Assembly: GCA_043228905.1 (NCBI GenBank)
Contig: JBHGNT010000009.1
Coordinates: 62,001-126,000, forward strand
Source of the DNA: Azolla caroliniana
Lineage: Eukaryota; Polypodiophyta
Length of the DNA stretch: 64,000 bases
Direction of reading: 5' to 3'
Position 1 is the stretch's first letter. Every line of letters begins with the position of its first letter. A model generated the notes under the pieces. The model saw only the letters and a list, made by a program, of their open reading frames with translations. It had not been told where the DNA came from and searched no databases. Below are positions 32,761 to 43,385 of the stretch, in pieces. The position numbers and the translations under genes are program-made.

Positions 32761-33385
32761 TGTCGAAGTATTCCTCGCGGATGCGTGGAATGAGGCGGAA
32801 CCTCGCGGGTCCTGTACCAAAGAGCAAGAGAGGAGGGGAAGAATCCCTCTACGTGCGAGCGTAGATCCACAGGGACACGGCCCTTTGACGCAAAGACGCA
32901 AGTGGGACAGCGACACAGAAAGACACAAATGTATGTATGTATTGACAAGACAGACAACAAGAACACGAAGTCGGTTACAACCGAACAGGCCGGCGAACAG
33001 ATGCCGATACCTGCTCGTAAACGCACAGAGAGGAAGGAGTAGGTTGGAGGTGCTGCCGGAAGCACTCGGGCATTCCTCAGAGCAGCGCGAGCCTCCCGAA
33101 ACCTGCACAGAAGGAAGCTATGGCGTTTGCAACCAGAAAGAGAGAGAGAGAGAGAGGAGCCTTCGCACGCAAACCGACAGCACTTCGTCCTCGACTCTCC
33201 GCGATCCCTCTACCCTCCTCGTCTCCCTCCTTTTATAGGCAAGGAAGGAGCCGTTTCCCCTTTACTCCCTACCTACCGAATCTACCTAGGATCTCCTATG
33301 TACAACTTAAGGCGCACGTGCATGAAGAGTCGGTTTCTACGCTCCGGTGCACCGATTCCGCTCGTGGACGGTTTTCTTCACGACA
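32761..33385 (-). promoter_or_regulatory. Gypsy-3 5' LTR and promoter (625 bp)
   Basis: The left end is the intact TGTCGAAG and the right end CACGACA. The leftward TATA (CCTATAAAAGG on the minus strand) is near 33230-33241. A CT run on the sense strand lies about 80 bases downstream (near 33137-33156). The motif CAGCACTTCGTCCTCG is shared with Gypsy-1 and, in part, with the solo LTR. Confidence 0.88.
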
Positions 33386-33389
33386 ACGC

Positions 33390-34743
33390 TATCGGTGAAG
33401 GGTAAGGGAAATGCGTCTGTAATGGTTACGGCGTTTAATTTTCGGTAATCTACGCATACCCGTATTTTGCCATTTTTCTTTGGGACGACCACTATCGGGC
33501 TTAGCCATGTCGCTTGTTTAACTGGTCGTATGAACCCCACCTTCAGGAGCTTGTCAATTTCTTCTTTCACGCGGGTCGCGTAATTGGGGTTCATGCGATA
33601 GCGGCGCTACTAGACGGGTTTCGCGTCAGTTGCTAAATTGATCCTATGATGATAGAACTTGGGATCTAACCCCTTCATGTCCTCGTGAGCCCAAACGAAC
33701 ACATCTTTATATTCCGTGAGTAGTGCGATCATCGTGATTCTCTGGTCCGGCCGTAATTCCTTTGCGATGGAGAGGAACCAGGGCTCCGATTCCGTACCCA
33801 CATTTATTTCTTCGAGAGCGGAAGCGGTGACTCGTCGTGAAATCTCCATTTCCCTTTCGAATGTTGTCCGTGCTCTGCTGAGTTCCAATATGGGCTTTGG
33901 GTTTGGTTCGTAAGCCTCGTCGTGGGGAACAGTGGCCGTGGCATATTCTGCTGCGGTTGCTATGACATCTATTTCGAACAACGGAATAATCCGAGGGTGT
34001 TCGTCGAGGTACGCCTCCAATTCTGCATCCTCCACCCCAGCCAACATATTTATGTCCTCCGCGTATAACGGTGTTATACCCTTAGGTTGTGGCGTGCTGC
34101 CTTCCGTAGGTACGCGACCCTTGGTGCGTCCATGCCGGAAACTGATACACTCTTGTTGCCAGCTCTGCTTGATATTTGCTGTCCGAAGCCATGGTCTGCC
34201 CAGAAGCACTGGGTACGCTCCTGGGGCCTCCAAAGCGAGGACGACCGCCGAGATGTCGAAGTGGTGTCCGCCCACGATGATGCCTATTTTGCAAATTAAC
34301 CCCAACGGTCGCACTGAGCGGGTATATGCCATGCGGAGCCAGAATGGACACGCCTCCCATTCAGAAATGCCTAACTACTCGTAAGTTTTCGCGCTAATTA
34401 CATTGACGCCTGAGCCACTGTCGATTACGCATCCCAGAAATTCCTGTCCGTGCAATATTACTATAATAGTCGGGTTGTGTTGATCCACCACCGGTGGTCC
34501 ATCGCTGACGTCTGTTAGGTTTCTAGCGACGCTTGCCCCGAGTATGCCCGCCACCTGTGCTTCCATGGTCTGGCGGAAAAGTGGAACTAGCTGTAGCAGT
34601 TTTTCCATCGTTAATGTTATTTCACAGCCTGCTAACACCTGCCAAATGGGCTCCGGACCCGGTCTTTCTCTGTCCGCTCCATTGTTTTCACGGACTCCTG
34701 CCGCATACGTTCCGTATTGGTCGCGTTTGCTTTTTCCACCCAC
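33390..34743 (-). pseudogene. Gypsy-2 protease and RT N-terminus
   Basis: The protease carries VIDSGSGVNVISAKTYE (active motif DSG). The segment ILSLLGRPWL-like (VLLGRPWLRTANIK) is the usual end of the protease domain. A linker follows, then the RT N-terminus with GFIRPVKQATWLSPIVVVPK and IRVCVDYRKLNAVTI, which stops at the Gypsy-3 insertion point. Stops occur at about 34375 and 33610. The frame is shifted by -1 relative to gag and overlaps it by about 110 bases; no ATG is needed if it was translated as a gag-pol fusion. Confidence 0.82.
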
Positions 34744-36003
34744 GCTTGGGCTTGTCGGCGTACCTCATCTTGCACAACCCAATCTGCCGTTTTTGTTTGC
34801 TGGCGTGTCATGACTTGTTGCACCTCCGCCATAATCGTATTGACAGCGGGCCCCTTTCCCTTGCGTGTTGGGCATTGCGTGGCATAATGTCCGGGTTGCT
34901 GACAAATAAAACAATGTATGCCTGATTATCCCTTCTCGGCTCTGGGTGGTGTGTGCCACTCTCCGGGTGCTACTTGCTCTTCGCGGTCCGGCCTCGTTTG
35001 TCGGAACGTACGCGGTGGCTGTTGTTGGTCCCGTCATTGTTCCTGGTGCCGCTCATCCCCCGAGCTTTCGTCGTAATGCCGACGATCCCTATATTGCCGT
35101 GGCTTACCCCGATAGCCATTGAACTTGCCCCGTTTGTTTGTCGGTCGTTGATTCTCGTAGCGCCGACCCCCTTTGGAGTAACTCGGATGTCCACGATAAT
35201 CCTCGTCCTCTGGGTCGTCCTCCTCGGAATCATTGTGATTCCGGTGATTCCGGTTGTACCAGTCCTCCCGCGGGTTGCAATCCTTATACCGGGGTTGGTC
35301 TTCTTGCCTCCTTTGTTCAGCCCGGTGCGGTTGACGTTGTGTGTCCATGCTGCGGTCTGCGGGAGTGACTCTGTTTAACATATTGTACTCACATTGGTCG
35401 ACTGTGTGAGCCATCGAGTGGCAGATTGGGCAGTGGATTCGCATATTGCACTCCACTACGGAATGCCCCGAGTTCAAGCAAATCGTGCACTGGATTGCTT
35501 GATGAAATTGGCATTCCTCATCCTGAGGTAACGCTTGTCGTAAGGAGGACATAGAAAACCTTTCCTCCTCGTCATCCAACTCGAGCTGTAATGCTCGTTC
35601 AATTACCATATCTGTTGTTTCCACTTTCACACTATTGTTGTTGAGCGTTGCTCAGATGGGCCGGCGTAAAGCTGCTAGAAATGTTTCCCGAGCCTCTTAC
35701 TCCGCGGGGCTTCGTTCCAGTTTCCGTCGTAAATTTTGGAAACGTATGCTGAAGTCCGCTATCGTCTCGGTCGGTAGTTGCTTAATTGTATAAAACTGCT
35801 CGAGAATCTCGCGTTGTGGAACCCTCCGATGGAAGAATCACAAGAAAGCGGACTACAACTGATCGAAGGTTGTTATGGCTGGTAAATCCATCTGTGAATG
35901 CCAAAACGCCGCACGCCCATCTAGTGTTAATCCGAACTCCGTCATTTTCGACTGGTGTGTCACCGTCTCGGAGAGATTCTGCGCCATGTGGTTCACATTC
36001 CAA
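34632..36003 (-). pseudogene. Gypsy-2 gag (5' part missing) with three zinc knuckles
   Basis: Sequence from NVNHMAQNLSETVTHQSKM through FGLTLDGRAAFWHSQ is a gag core typical of large gypsy elements. Three CCHC knuckles follow: CTICLNSGHSVVEC and CPICHSMAHTVDQC close together, and CFICQQPGHYATQC about 150 residues later. Three knuckles are more than the one or two usually seen. Two in-frame stops (one TGA near 35653, one TAA near 35699) break it. The N-terminus is lost at 36003, where the sequence turns into an oppositely oriented copia fragment. Confidence 0.8.
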
Positions 36004-36680
36004 ACATAGTGCACTACCACTTCGTACGTGAGCGTGTCCTGAGCGGTGAAGTCGAACTTCGGTATGTTCATACGAATCGGCAAGTTGCCGACATCTTCAC
36101 CAAACTGCTCGGATCGGACAAGTTGCAGCACTTCACCGAAATGCTTCGTGTTCAGCATTTCGACGTGCCACACTTGAGTGGGAGAATGGGCAAAGACACC
36201 ACCGGAACGGGCAAAGGCAAAGAGACTGTCGATTGTGTCGGTGAGGGAAGAACCGACAAGGGGAGAGACAAGAAGAAGAAAGGAGCTGAGTCGACAAAGG
36301 AAGTTGACACATACGAACAAGTCGGAACAAGCAGCAGCGGAGGCAAGGACAGAGCTGACCGGAAGAAGAAGGCCAAGACCCAAACATGGTCCGATGTGGT
36401 GAAGGGCCTGGAACCGGAAGACGAATCAAGAGAAACCGATTCGGACAAGAGCTAGAACGAATCGGAGACAGCTGATTCGGTTCTACAAAAGGATTCTGAA
36501 GAACCGGATCAATTCAAGGCCAAGAGGACGAGAAGGCAGCGAAAGTCGATGCCAACACAAAGGGATCGGCGAATCGGCAAGAGCCGAAGTCACAGCAGCG
36601 AGGGAGCTGAATTCGGCTTATTGAGTAGACAAGCCGACCGAGGAGGTCGGGGTGCGCAGGAACAGAAGGGTCGCGGCAGT
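36000..36680 (+). pseudogene. Copia-3 pol C-terminus with a long charged extension
   Basis: The plus strand reads VHYHFVRERVLSGEVELRYV and then NRQVADIFTKLLGSDKLQ, the unmistakable end of copia RNase H. Instead of stopping soon after, the frame continues about 90 residues as a Lys/Glu/Gly/Thr-rich stretch (KETVDCVGEGRTDKGRDKKKK and similar) to a TAG near 36453. Past the stop it stays open and Arg/Lys-rich up to the satellite. The upstream part of the element is missing; the left boundary abuts Gypsy-2. It is oriented opposite to the Copia-3 int-RT fragment at 39913-41390. Confidence 0.75.
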
Positions 36681-37867
36681 GTGATATCGGATTTTTGTGT
36701 TCAAACATGCGTATCGAACATAACAACGCTAGCTATGATATAGAATTAAAAAATCAAGATTCTGAAACTCAGGTCGAGAGACATGAAGGAATTAGCAAAT
36801 TTGAGGAGGGAGTTGAGAAGAGCCCGTGAGTAAAGTAAAATGGTCATACCTGGTTCGTGTGATTCCAGATTTTTGTGTTCAAACATGCCTATCAAAGCTA
36901 ACAGCGCTAGCTATGATATCGTATTAAAAAATCAAGATTTTGAAACTCAGGTCGAGAGACATGAAGAAATTAGCAAATTTGAGGAGGGAGTTGAGAAGAG
37001 CCCGTGAGTAAATTAAAATCGTCATACCTAGCTCGTGTGATATCGGATTTTTGTGTTCAAACATGCATATCAAACATAACAACGCTAGCTATGATATAGA
37101 ATTAAAAAATCAAGATTTTGAAACTCAAGCCGAGAGACATGAAGAAATTAGCAAATTTGAGGAGGGACTTGAGAAGAACCCGTGAGTAAATTAAAATATT
37201 CATACCTGGCTCGTGTGATATCGTATTTTTGTGTTCAAACATGCGTATCGAACATAACTACGCTAGCTATGATATAGTATTAAAAAATCAAGATTCTGAA
37301 ACTGAGGTCGAGAGACATGAAGAAATTAGCAAATTTGAGGAGGGAGTTGAGAACAGCCCGTGAGTAAAGTAAAATGGTCATACCTGGTTCATGTGATTCC
37401 GGATTTTTGTGTTCAAACATGCATATCGAAGCTAACAACGCTAGCTATGATATAGAATTAAAAAATCAAGATTCTGAAACTGAGGTCGAGAGACATGAAG
37501 GAATTAGCAAATTTTAGGAGGGACTTGAGAAGAGCCCGTGAGTAAATTAAAATGTTCATACCTGGCTCGTGTGATATCGGATTTTTGTGTTCAAACATGC
37601 ATATCGAAGCTAACAAGGCTAGCTATGATATAGATTTAAAAAATCAAGATTTTGAAACTCAGGTCGAGAGACATGAAGAAATTAGCAAATTTGAGGAGTG
37701 AGTTGAGAAGAGCCCGTGAGTAAATTAAAATGTTCATACCTGGCTCGTGTGATATCGGATTTTTGTGTTCAAACATGCGTATCGAAGCTACCAACGCTAG
37801 CTATGATATAAAATTAAAAAATCAAGATTCTGAAACTCAGGTCGAGAGACATGAAGAAATTAGCATT
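36681..37867 (+). repeat. 178-bp satellite array, left half (forward)
   Basis: The GTGAT start recurs at 36681, 36859, 37037, 37215, 37393, 37571 and 37749, always 178 bp apart. Variants repeat every third monomer: GTGATTCC in monomers 2 and 5, and GTAAAGTAAAATGGTCATACC at the ends of monomers 1 and 4. This gives a 534-bp higher-order unit. The last monomer stops after ATTAGCA, where the inverted half begins. Monomer length and organisation are typical of plant centromeric or subtelomeric satellites, but no location can be inferred. Confidence 0.95.
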
Positions 37868-39912
37868 TGAACACAAAAATCCGATATCACACGAGCCAGG
37901 TATGAACATTTGGATTTCCTAACGGGCTCTTCTCCACTACCTCCTCAAATGTGCTAATTTCGTCATGTCTCTCGACCTGAGTTTCAAAATCTTGATTTTT
38001 TAATTCCATATCATAGCTAGCGTTGTTAGCTTCGATACGCATGTTTGAACACAAAAATCCGATATCACACGAGCTAGGTATGACCATTTTAATTTACTCA
38101 CGGGCTCTTCTTAACTCCCTCCTCAAATGTGCTAATTTCTTTATGTCTCTCGACCTGAGTTTCAAAATCTTGATTTTTTAATTCTATATCATATCAAGCG
38201 TTGTTAGCTTCGATAGGCATGTTTGAACACAAAAATCCGATATCACACGAGCCAGGTATGAACATTTTAATTTACTCACGAGCTCTTCTCAAGTCCCTCC
38301 TCAAATTTGCTAATTTCGTCATGTCTCTCGACCTGAGTTTCAAAATCTTGATTTTTTAATTCTATATCATAGCTAGCATTGTTAGCTTCGATTCGAATGT
38401 TTGAACACAAAAATCCGATATCACACGAGCCAGGTATGAACATTTTCATTTCTAACGGGCTCTTCTCCACTACCTCCTAAAAATGTGCTAATTTCGTCAT
38501 GTCTCTCGACCTGAGTTTCAAAATCTTGATTTTTTAAGTCCATATCATAGCTAGCGTTGTTAGCTTCGATACGCATGTTTGAACACAAAAATCCGATATC
38601 ACACGAGCTAGGTATGACCATTTTAATTTACTCACGGGCTCTTCTTAACTCCCTCCTCAAATTTGCTAATTTCTTCATGTCTCTCGACCTGAGTTTCAAA
38701 ATCTTGATTTTTTAATTCTATATCATATCAAGCGTTGTTAGCTTCGATAGGCATGTTTGAACACAAAAATCCGATATCACACGAGCCAGGTATGAACATT
38801 TTAATTTACTCACGGGCTCTTCTCAAGTCCCTCCTCAAATTTGCTAATTTCGTCATGTGTCTTGACCTGAGTTTCAAAATCTTGATTTTTTAATTCTATA
38901 TCATAGCTAGCGTTGTTAGCTTCGATTCGAATGTTTGAACACAAAAATCCGATATCACACAAGCCAGGTATGAACATTTTCATTTCCTAACGGGCTCTTC
39001 TCCACTACCTCCTCAAATGTGCTAATTTCGTCATGTCTCTCGACCTGAGTTTCAAAATCTTGATTTTTTAAGTCCATATCATAGCTAGCGTTGTTAGCTT
39101 CGATACGCATGTTTGAACACAGAAATCCGATATCACATGAGCTAGGTATGACCATTTTAATTTACTCACGGGCTCTTCTTAACTCCCTCCTCAAATTTGC
39201 TAATTTCTTCATGTCTCTCGACCTGAGTTTCAAAATCTTGATTTTTTAATTCTATATCATAGCTAGCGTTGTTAGCTACGATACGCATGTTTGAACACAA
39301 AAATCCGATATCACACGAGCTAGGTATGACCATTTGAATTAACTCACGGGCTCTTCTCAAGTCCCTCCTAAAATTTGCTAATTCCTTCATGTCTCTCGAC
39401 CTCAGTTTCAGAATCTTGATTTTTTAATTCTATACCTAGCGTTGTTAGCTTCGATACGCATGTTTGAACATAAAAATCCGATATCACACGAGCCAGGTAT
39501 GACCATTTTAATTGACTCACGGCCTCTTCTCAAGTGCCTCCTCAAATTTGCTAATTTCGTCATGTGTCTTGGCCTGGGTTTCAAAATCTTGATTTTTTAA
39601 TTCTATATCATAGCTAGCGTTGTTAGCTACGATACGCATGTTTGAACACAAAAATCCGATATCACACGAGCCAGGTATGAACATTTTAATTGACTTACTG
39701 GCTCTTCTCAAGTCCCTCCTCAAATTTGCTAATTTCGTCATGTGTGTTGGCTTGAGTTTCAAAATCTTGATTTTTTAATTCTATATCATAGCTAGCGTTG
39801 TTAGCTTCGATTCGAATGTTTGAACACAAAAATCCGATATCACACGAGCCAGGTATGAACATTTTCATTTCCTAACGGGCTCTTCTTAACTCCCTCCTCA
39901 AATTTGCTAATT
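37868..39912 (-). repeat. 178-bp satellite array, right half (inverted)
   Basis: GATATCAC (reverse orientation) recurs at 37883, 38061, 38239, 38417, 38595, 38773, 38951, 39129, 39307, 39480, 39658 and 39836. All steps are 178 bp except one of 173 (a 5-bp deletion before 39480). Monomers 1, 4 and 7 share CTTCTCCACTACCTCC, monomers 2, 5 and 8 share CTAGGTATGACC with CTTCTTAACTCCC, and monomers 3 and 6 share CTTCTCAAGTCCC with TTCGATTCGAATG. So three full 534-bp trimer units are followed by less regular copies. The array ends at 39912 directly against copia RT sequence. Confidence 0.95.
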
Positions 39913-41390
39913 GTCTGGGTCCGGTGCTGACCAAATCATCAACATACAACAAGATGCAAACCGGACCGTTTAGTCCTTGCCGGATGAACAACGAAGAGTC
40001 AAACTTGGAGGCCGCAAACCCCATCTTACACAACCGGTGCGTAATCTTCGCATTCCAAGCTTGGGGGGCTTGCTTCAGGCCATAAAGCGACTTCTTCAGC
40101 CGGCATACCGCTGACTTGTTCATCTCCGACTAAAACCGGGGGGTTGGGTCATAAAGACCTCTTCTTCAAGATCGCCTTGAAGAAATGCATTCTTCACGTC
40201 CATTTGATGAAGATGCCACCCCCTTGCCGCAACAACCGCTAGCACCACACGAACCGTTGTCATCTTCGCTACCGGAGCGAAGGTCTCGTCGTAGTCGATT
40301 CCGTGGGTTTGCGCGTATCCCTTCGCCACTAACCGGGCCTTGTACCGATTAACTAAACCGTCGACATTGTACTTTACCTTGTACATCCACTTGCATCTAA
40401 TCGGTTTACAATGACGAGGAGGGTCAACCAGGTTCCATGTGTCGTTGGCATCAAGTGCCCGCATCTCTTCCTCCATAGCGGCACGCCAAATTGCGTCCCT
40501 TACCGCTTCTATGTAGCTTTCCGGCTCACGCACTTCCGCCACCTTGTTCATATACGCATAGTGATGCGCCATGTACTCATTGTACCCGTACCGCTTAACA
40601 GGTTCCTTTTGGCGTGTTGACTAGCATAACCCATCGTTACCCGGTTTGAGGCCCTTCTTGGCCAGGTCGATCTTCGTTGCTAAAGAACTGCCATTTTCCT
40701 TTCCGGAGTTGGATTCGTTCCGATCCGACTCAACATTACCGGTTTCATAATCCGGCATCTTCTTCTTCCCCTTCTCTTTACGTGTGAACCGTCTCCTCGG
40801 TTCCTTGCGCGGGGTGAGCACGACAGAGTCTGCACTACTCGCTAGTTCCTCATCTGACTGGTCGGATTGACCCAGTCTCTCATTTGTCCCACTCAACCAA
40901 AACGATTCTGGACTCTCTTCTTGAGTCCCAGAGTCATCATCTTCTATCTGGATCGGTTCAGGCTCACTAGCCTCATCCTCCGATATCGGGTCGGGATCGG
41001 AAGTCGGAGCCGGTAAGGCATACCATGATGCCGTCTCATCAAACTCAACATCCCTGCTAACTCGGACCTGCTTTGTTCGGGGGTTATAACACTTATACCC
41101 CTTTTGCTCATGCGAGTAACCAACCAGGATGCATTTCTCCGACTTTGCATCCAACTTCCTCTGCTTCGCATCTGGTACATGCACATATGCAATGCTACCG
41201 AATATATGAAGGTGTCTCAAATTCGGCTTGTGCCTGAAATACAGCTCATGCGCGGACACCTTGTCACCGATCCGGTTTTGGATGTAGACGGCCGTCCGAA
41301 CCATTTGTCCGCCGGAATAGTAACCGACGGACAAAAGCGTTGTCGTGCCTTTCGGCTTTGGATCGTTGCGTGAGTCGGGTGGGAACTGCC
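39913..41390 (-). pseudogene. Copia-3 integrase end, linker and reverse transcriptase fragment
   Basis: Right to left: integrase core end with RTAVYIQNRIGDKVSAHELYF and HIFGSIAYVHVPDAK; a long acidic/Ser linker; then RT with [35 protein letters not shown] and [19 protein letters not shown]. After a frameshift near 40125 comes SLYGLKQAPQAW and the catalytic ILLYVDDLV. A TAG lies in the linker near 40621. Just after the YVDD region the sequence runs in frame into the satellite (LANLRRELRRA). The integrase N-half and the rest of RT/RNase H are absent. Base composition and the Lys-rich linker resemble the plus-strand Copia-3 C-terminus, suggesting one family. Confidence 0.8.
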
Positions 41391-42440
41391 GAGGTTTTTG
41401 ACTAGGAGGAAGAGGAATACAACTTAAGGCTAGTTATGAATAGTAGAAAGAGAAGTAGGATAGCAATCCCGTGAATCCCACGAGTTTAGTGTATTTAAAA
41501 CAATATTTAGATTATAAGAGTAATTTAGATGGCAAAATTCGTGAATCCCACGAATATATTAGATTGATCAATCCTTGTATATTAATCAACAACCTTATAC
41601 ATATTTCTCTCCTCCTTATATAAAGATGGAAGAGGCTAAGCATGGCTTCATGCTTTTTCACCAAAAGTGTCCATGCACACTAAATGTGCATGTGATGCTT
41701 TTTCATTTCCTAAGTATAGGGCTCATGCACGCTAGATGTGCATGAGTCACTTTTAATGTCACGTGTAAATAAAATATTCACACCATAAAGAATACATGAT
41801 TTTTACCTTTTAATAAAGGTATGTGTAAATAAAGGTCTTATACGTATTAAATCTATATGTATAACACTAAAGATAAGTTATTACAATGGTAAAGTTGAGG
41901 TTTATCTACGTGGAGGTGCAAGTTCGAATCTTGCCCTATGCACATGATAAGTATTTTGATATATTATTTATTTATTTATATGTATCTAAAATCGGATATA
42001 TTATTTTATGGTTTTCATGTAGTGTGTGGAATACACTACGACAGTGTAGGAATAAGAAATTATATAAGAGCATAACGCATGTAACGGTTCATGCAGGAAG
42101 CGTGAATGGCTAATTAGACCCTGCATATATAAAGGGCAGAAAACCTCTGATGGAGGTGCGTGTAATTTTGGGGAATGTAAAGAAACGCCTGATAATATAA
42201 TTCTATCTTCTCTGATTTTCTGTGTATAGCTACGGCTAGTTCAATGTGGGTGTCCTGAATACTTAAGTGTTGTAGTACGTAAGTGTAACCCTTAATAGGG
42301 ATTCGGTTGTAGCCGTCTTCCCTTATACGCTGATAGGTTACAAGGGTTCTTCTCTTACGCATTACGCTTAAACACCTGTTCGTTGTTCCACACCCACTTT
42401 GAGGTCTAGGTCGAAGGACTGACCGCGGACCATGTTCCTA
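41391..42440. other. AT-rich spacer of unknown origin, possible LTR-like and SINE-like pieces
   Basis: Near 41885-41935 the plus strand has CAATGGTAAAGTTG followed by GTGCAAGTTCGAATCTTG, spaced like the A and B boxes of a tRNA-derived SINE. Near 42119-42130 there is CATATATAAAGGGC, a TATA-like box. The GCATGAGCC/GTGCATG repeats at 41650-41745 are short inverted or direct copies. I cannot assign the region to a known element. Confidence 0.4.
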
Positions 42441-43308
42441 AACGACAACACTTTTGGCACGCTTGGTGATCTGTGTTTCCTCATAGACGAGCAACAACGA
42501 ATGGATGTTTAGCCGTAGACGACCCAGAGAACCAACACGACAAGACCGGCCAATAACAAGGTCCGTCACACGCCAAGCAGAAGAACGCGCACGGCAAAGG
42601 CCGCGTCTCAGTGACCTCAGTACTACCTGCCGTGAGTGCAAAGGGGATTGTTCGCTCCCCAAATACCTCGACGAGACGCGGGGACCACGCTCACCACAGC
42701 CACCCTGTGGTATTTCCTGATTCGCCGTAGCTCCCACTATGGCCTTTGCCTACCCCCGCTTTAACGGCGAAACCGACGCCGCAACGCATATTCGCATGTT
42801 CCTGGTACCGGACCGGACTAGGAGCGCGAGCAAGGCGGAGTGACGCCAGAAGGAGCTGGGTAGAAGGATTGGTTGCCACAGACGTTGACACTACGACCGG
42901 ACCTCAAGTTGAGCTTGAGGGGGAGTGTTGAGCGGCAAGCTCAACCAGATCCGGGTCGGCTGAATAAGCCTGAGTTGGATTGGCATCTAGAAGGATGAAG
43001 CCGGATCGGCGAGCCGGTGAGCAAATGAGTCGGTGAGCTAGGAAGCCAATTAGCTCCGGTTAGCTGGATCAAACAGTAACCGGAAGCCTAGTAGTAGCCT
43101 TGACTACTAGGTAGTTAATAGTCTCGTAGTTAGTGTCAGACACTCGTATGAGCATTGAAGTACGAAGTACTTCTGTCAATCCTCTTAGGACTTGTATAAA
43201 TAGTGTTGTTGAGCACGGTTTATGTACAAAGAACTATTATTGTTTCGTAATAGATTAAAACGTTCTGCTGTCTCTGTCTCTCCCGAGTACTCTCTGTATT
43301 CTGTGTAT

Positions 43309-43385
<77 letters not shown>

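Larger units (their letters stand above)
21188..33385 (-). mobile_element. Gypsy-3: complete-length Ty3/gypsy element (about 6.9 kb without Copia-2)
   Basis: Two LTRs (643 and 625 bp) end in TGTCG...CGACA, with a primer-like site next to the 5' LTR and a purine tract (AGGTGGGAGCGGA on the minus strand) next to the 3' LTR. The 4-bp direct repeat ACGC flanks the element (21184-21187 and 33386-33389). Removing it would bring the two parts of the Gypsy-2 RT together in frame. LTR differences are few (an approximately 17-bp indel and under ten substitutions by eye), so it is fairly recent. It is the same family as Gypsy-1 and itself carries Copia-2 in the integrase region. Confidence 0.9.
16499..36003 (-). 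mobile_element. Gypsy-2: Ty3/gypsy element, truncated at both ends, host of Gypsy-3
   Basis: The minus-strand order is gag with three zinc knuckles, protease, reverse transcriptase, RNase H, integrase, then an extra coiled-coil ORF. This is a large Tat-like arrangement. Gypsy-3 (21188-33385) interrupts the RT. The left edge abuts Copia-1 pol and the right edge abuts an oppositely oriented Copia-3 fragment, and no LTR of Gypsy-2 is visible on either side. There are many in-frame stops and at least two frameshifts, so the copy is not autonomous. The lineage name is an inference from gene order and motif style. Confidence 0.75.

Noticed and set aside
32718-33065. Upstream extension of the Gypsy-3 Gag frame into the LTR
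   Set aside because: It crosses the primer site and the LTR. The first ATG after the primer site (32717) matches the Gypsy-1 start.
35853-36383. Minus-strand frame running through the Copia-3 C-terminus, with IPKFDFTAQD resembling a gag start
   Set aside because: The plus strand over 36000-36455 is clearly copia RNase H end, so the minus frame there is a shadow. Real Gypsy-2 gag begins only at about 36003.
36681-39912. CRISPR-like array
   Set aside because: There are no unique spacers: whole 178-bp monomers repeat, which is satellite organisation in a plant genome.
41880-41940. A tRNA gene, because of box-like motifs
   Set aside because: No cloverleaf with paired acceptor stem can be drawn and the anticodon region is unclear; at best a SINE head.
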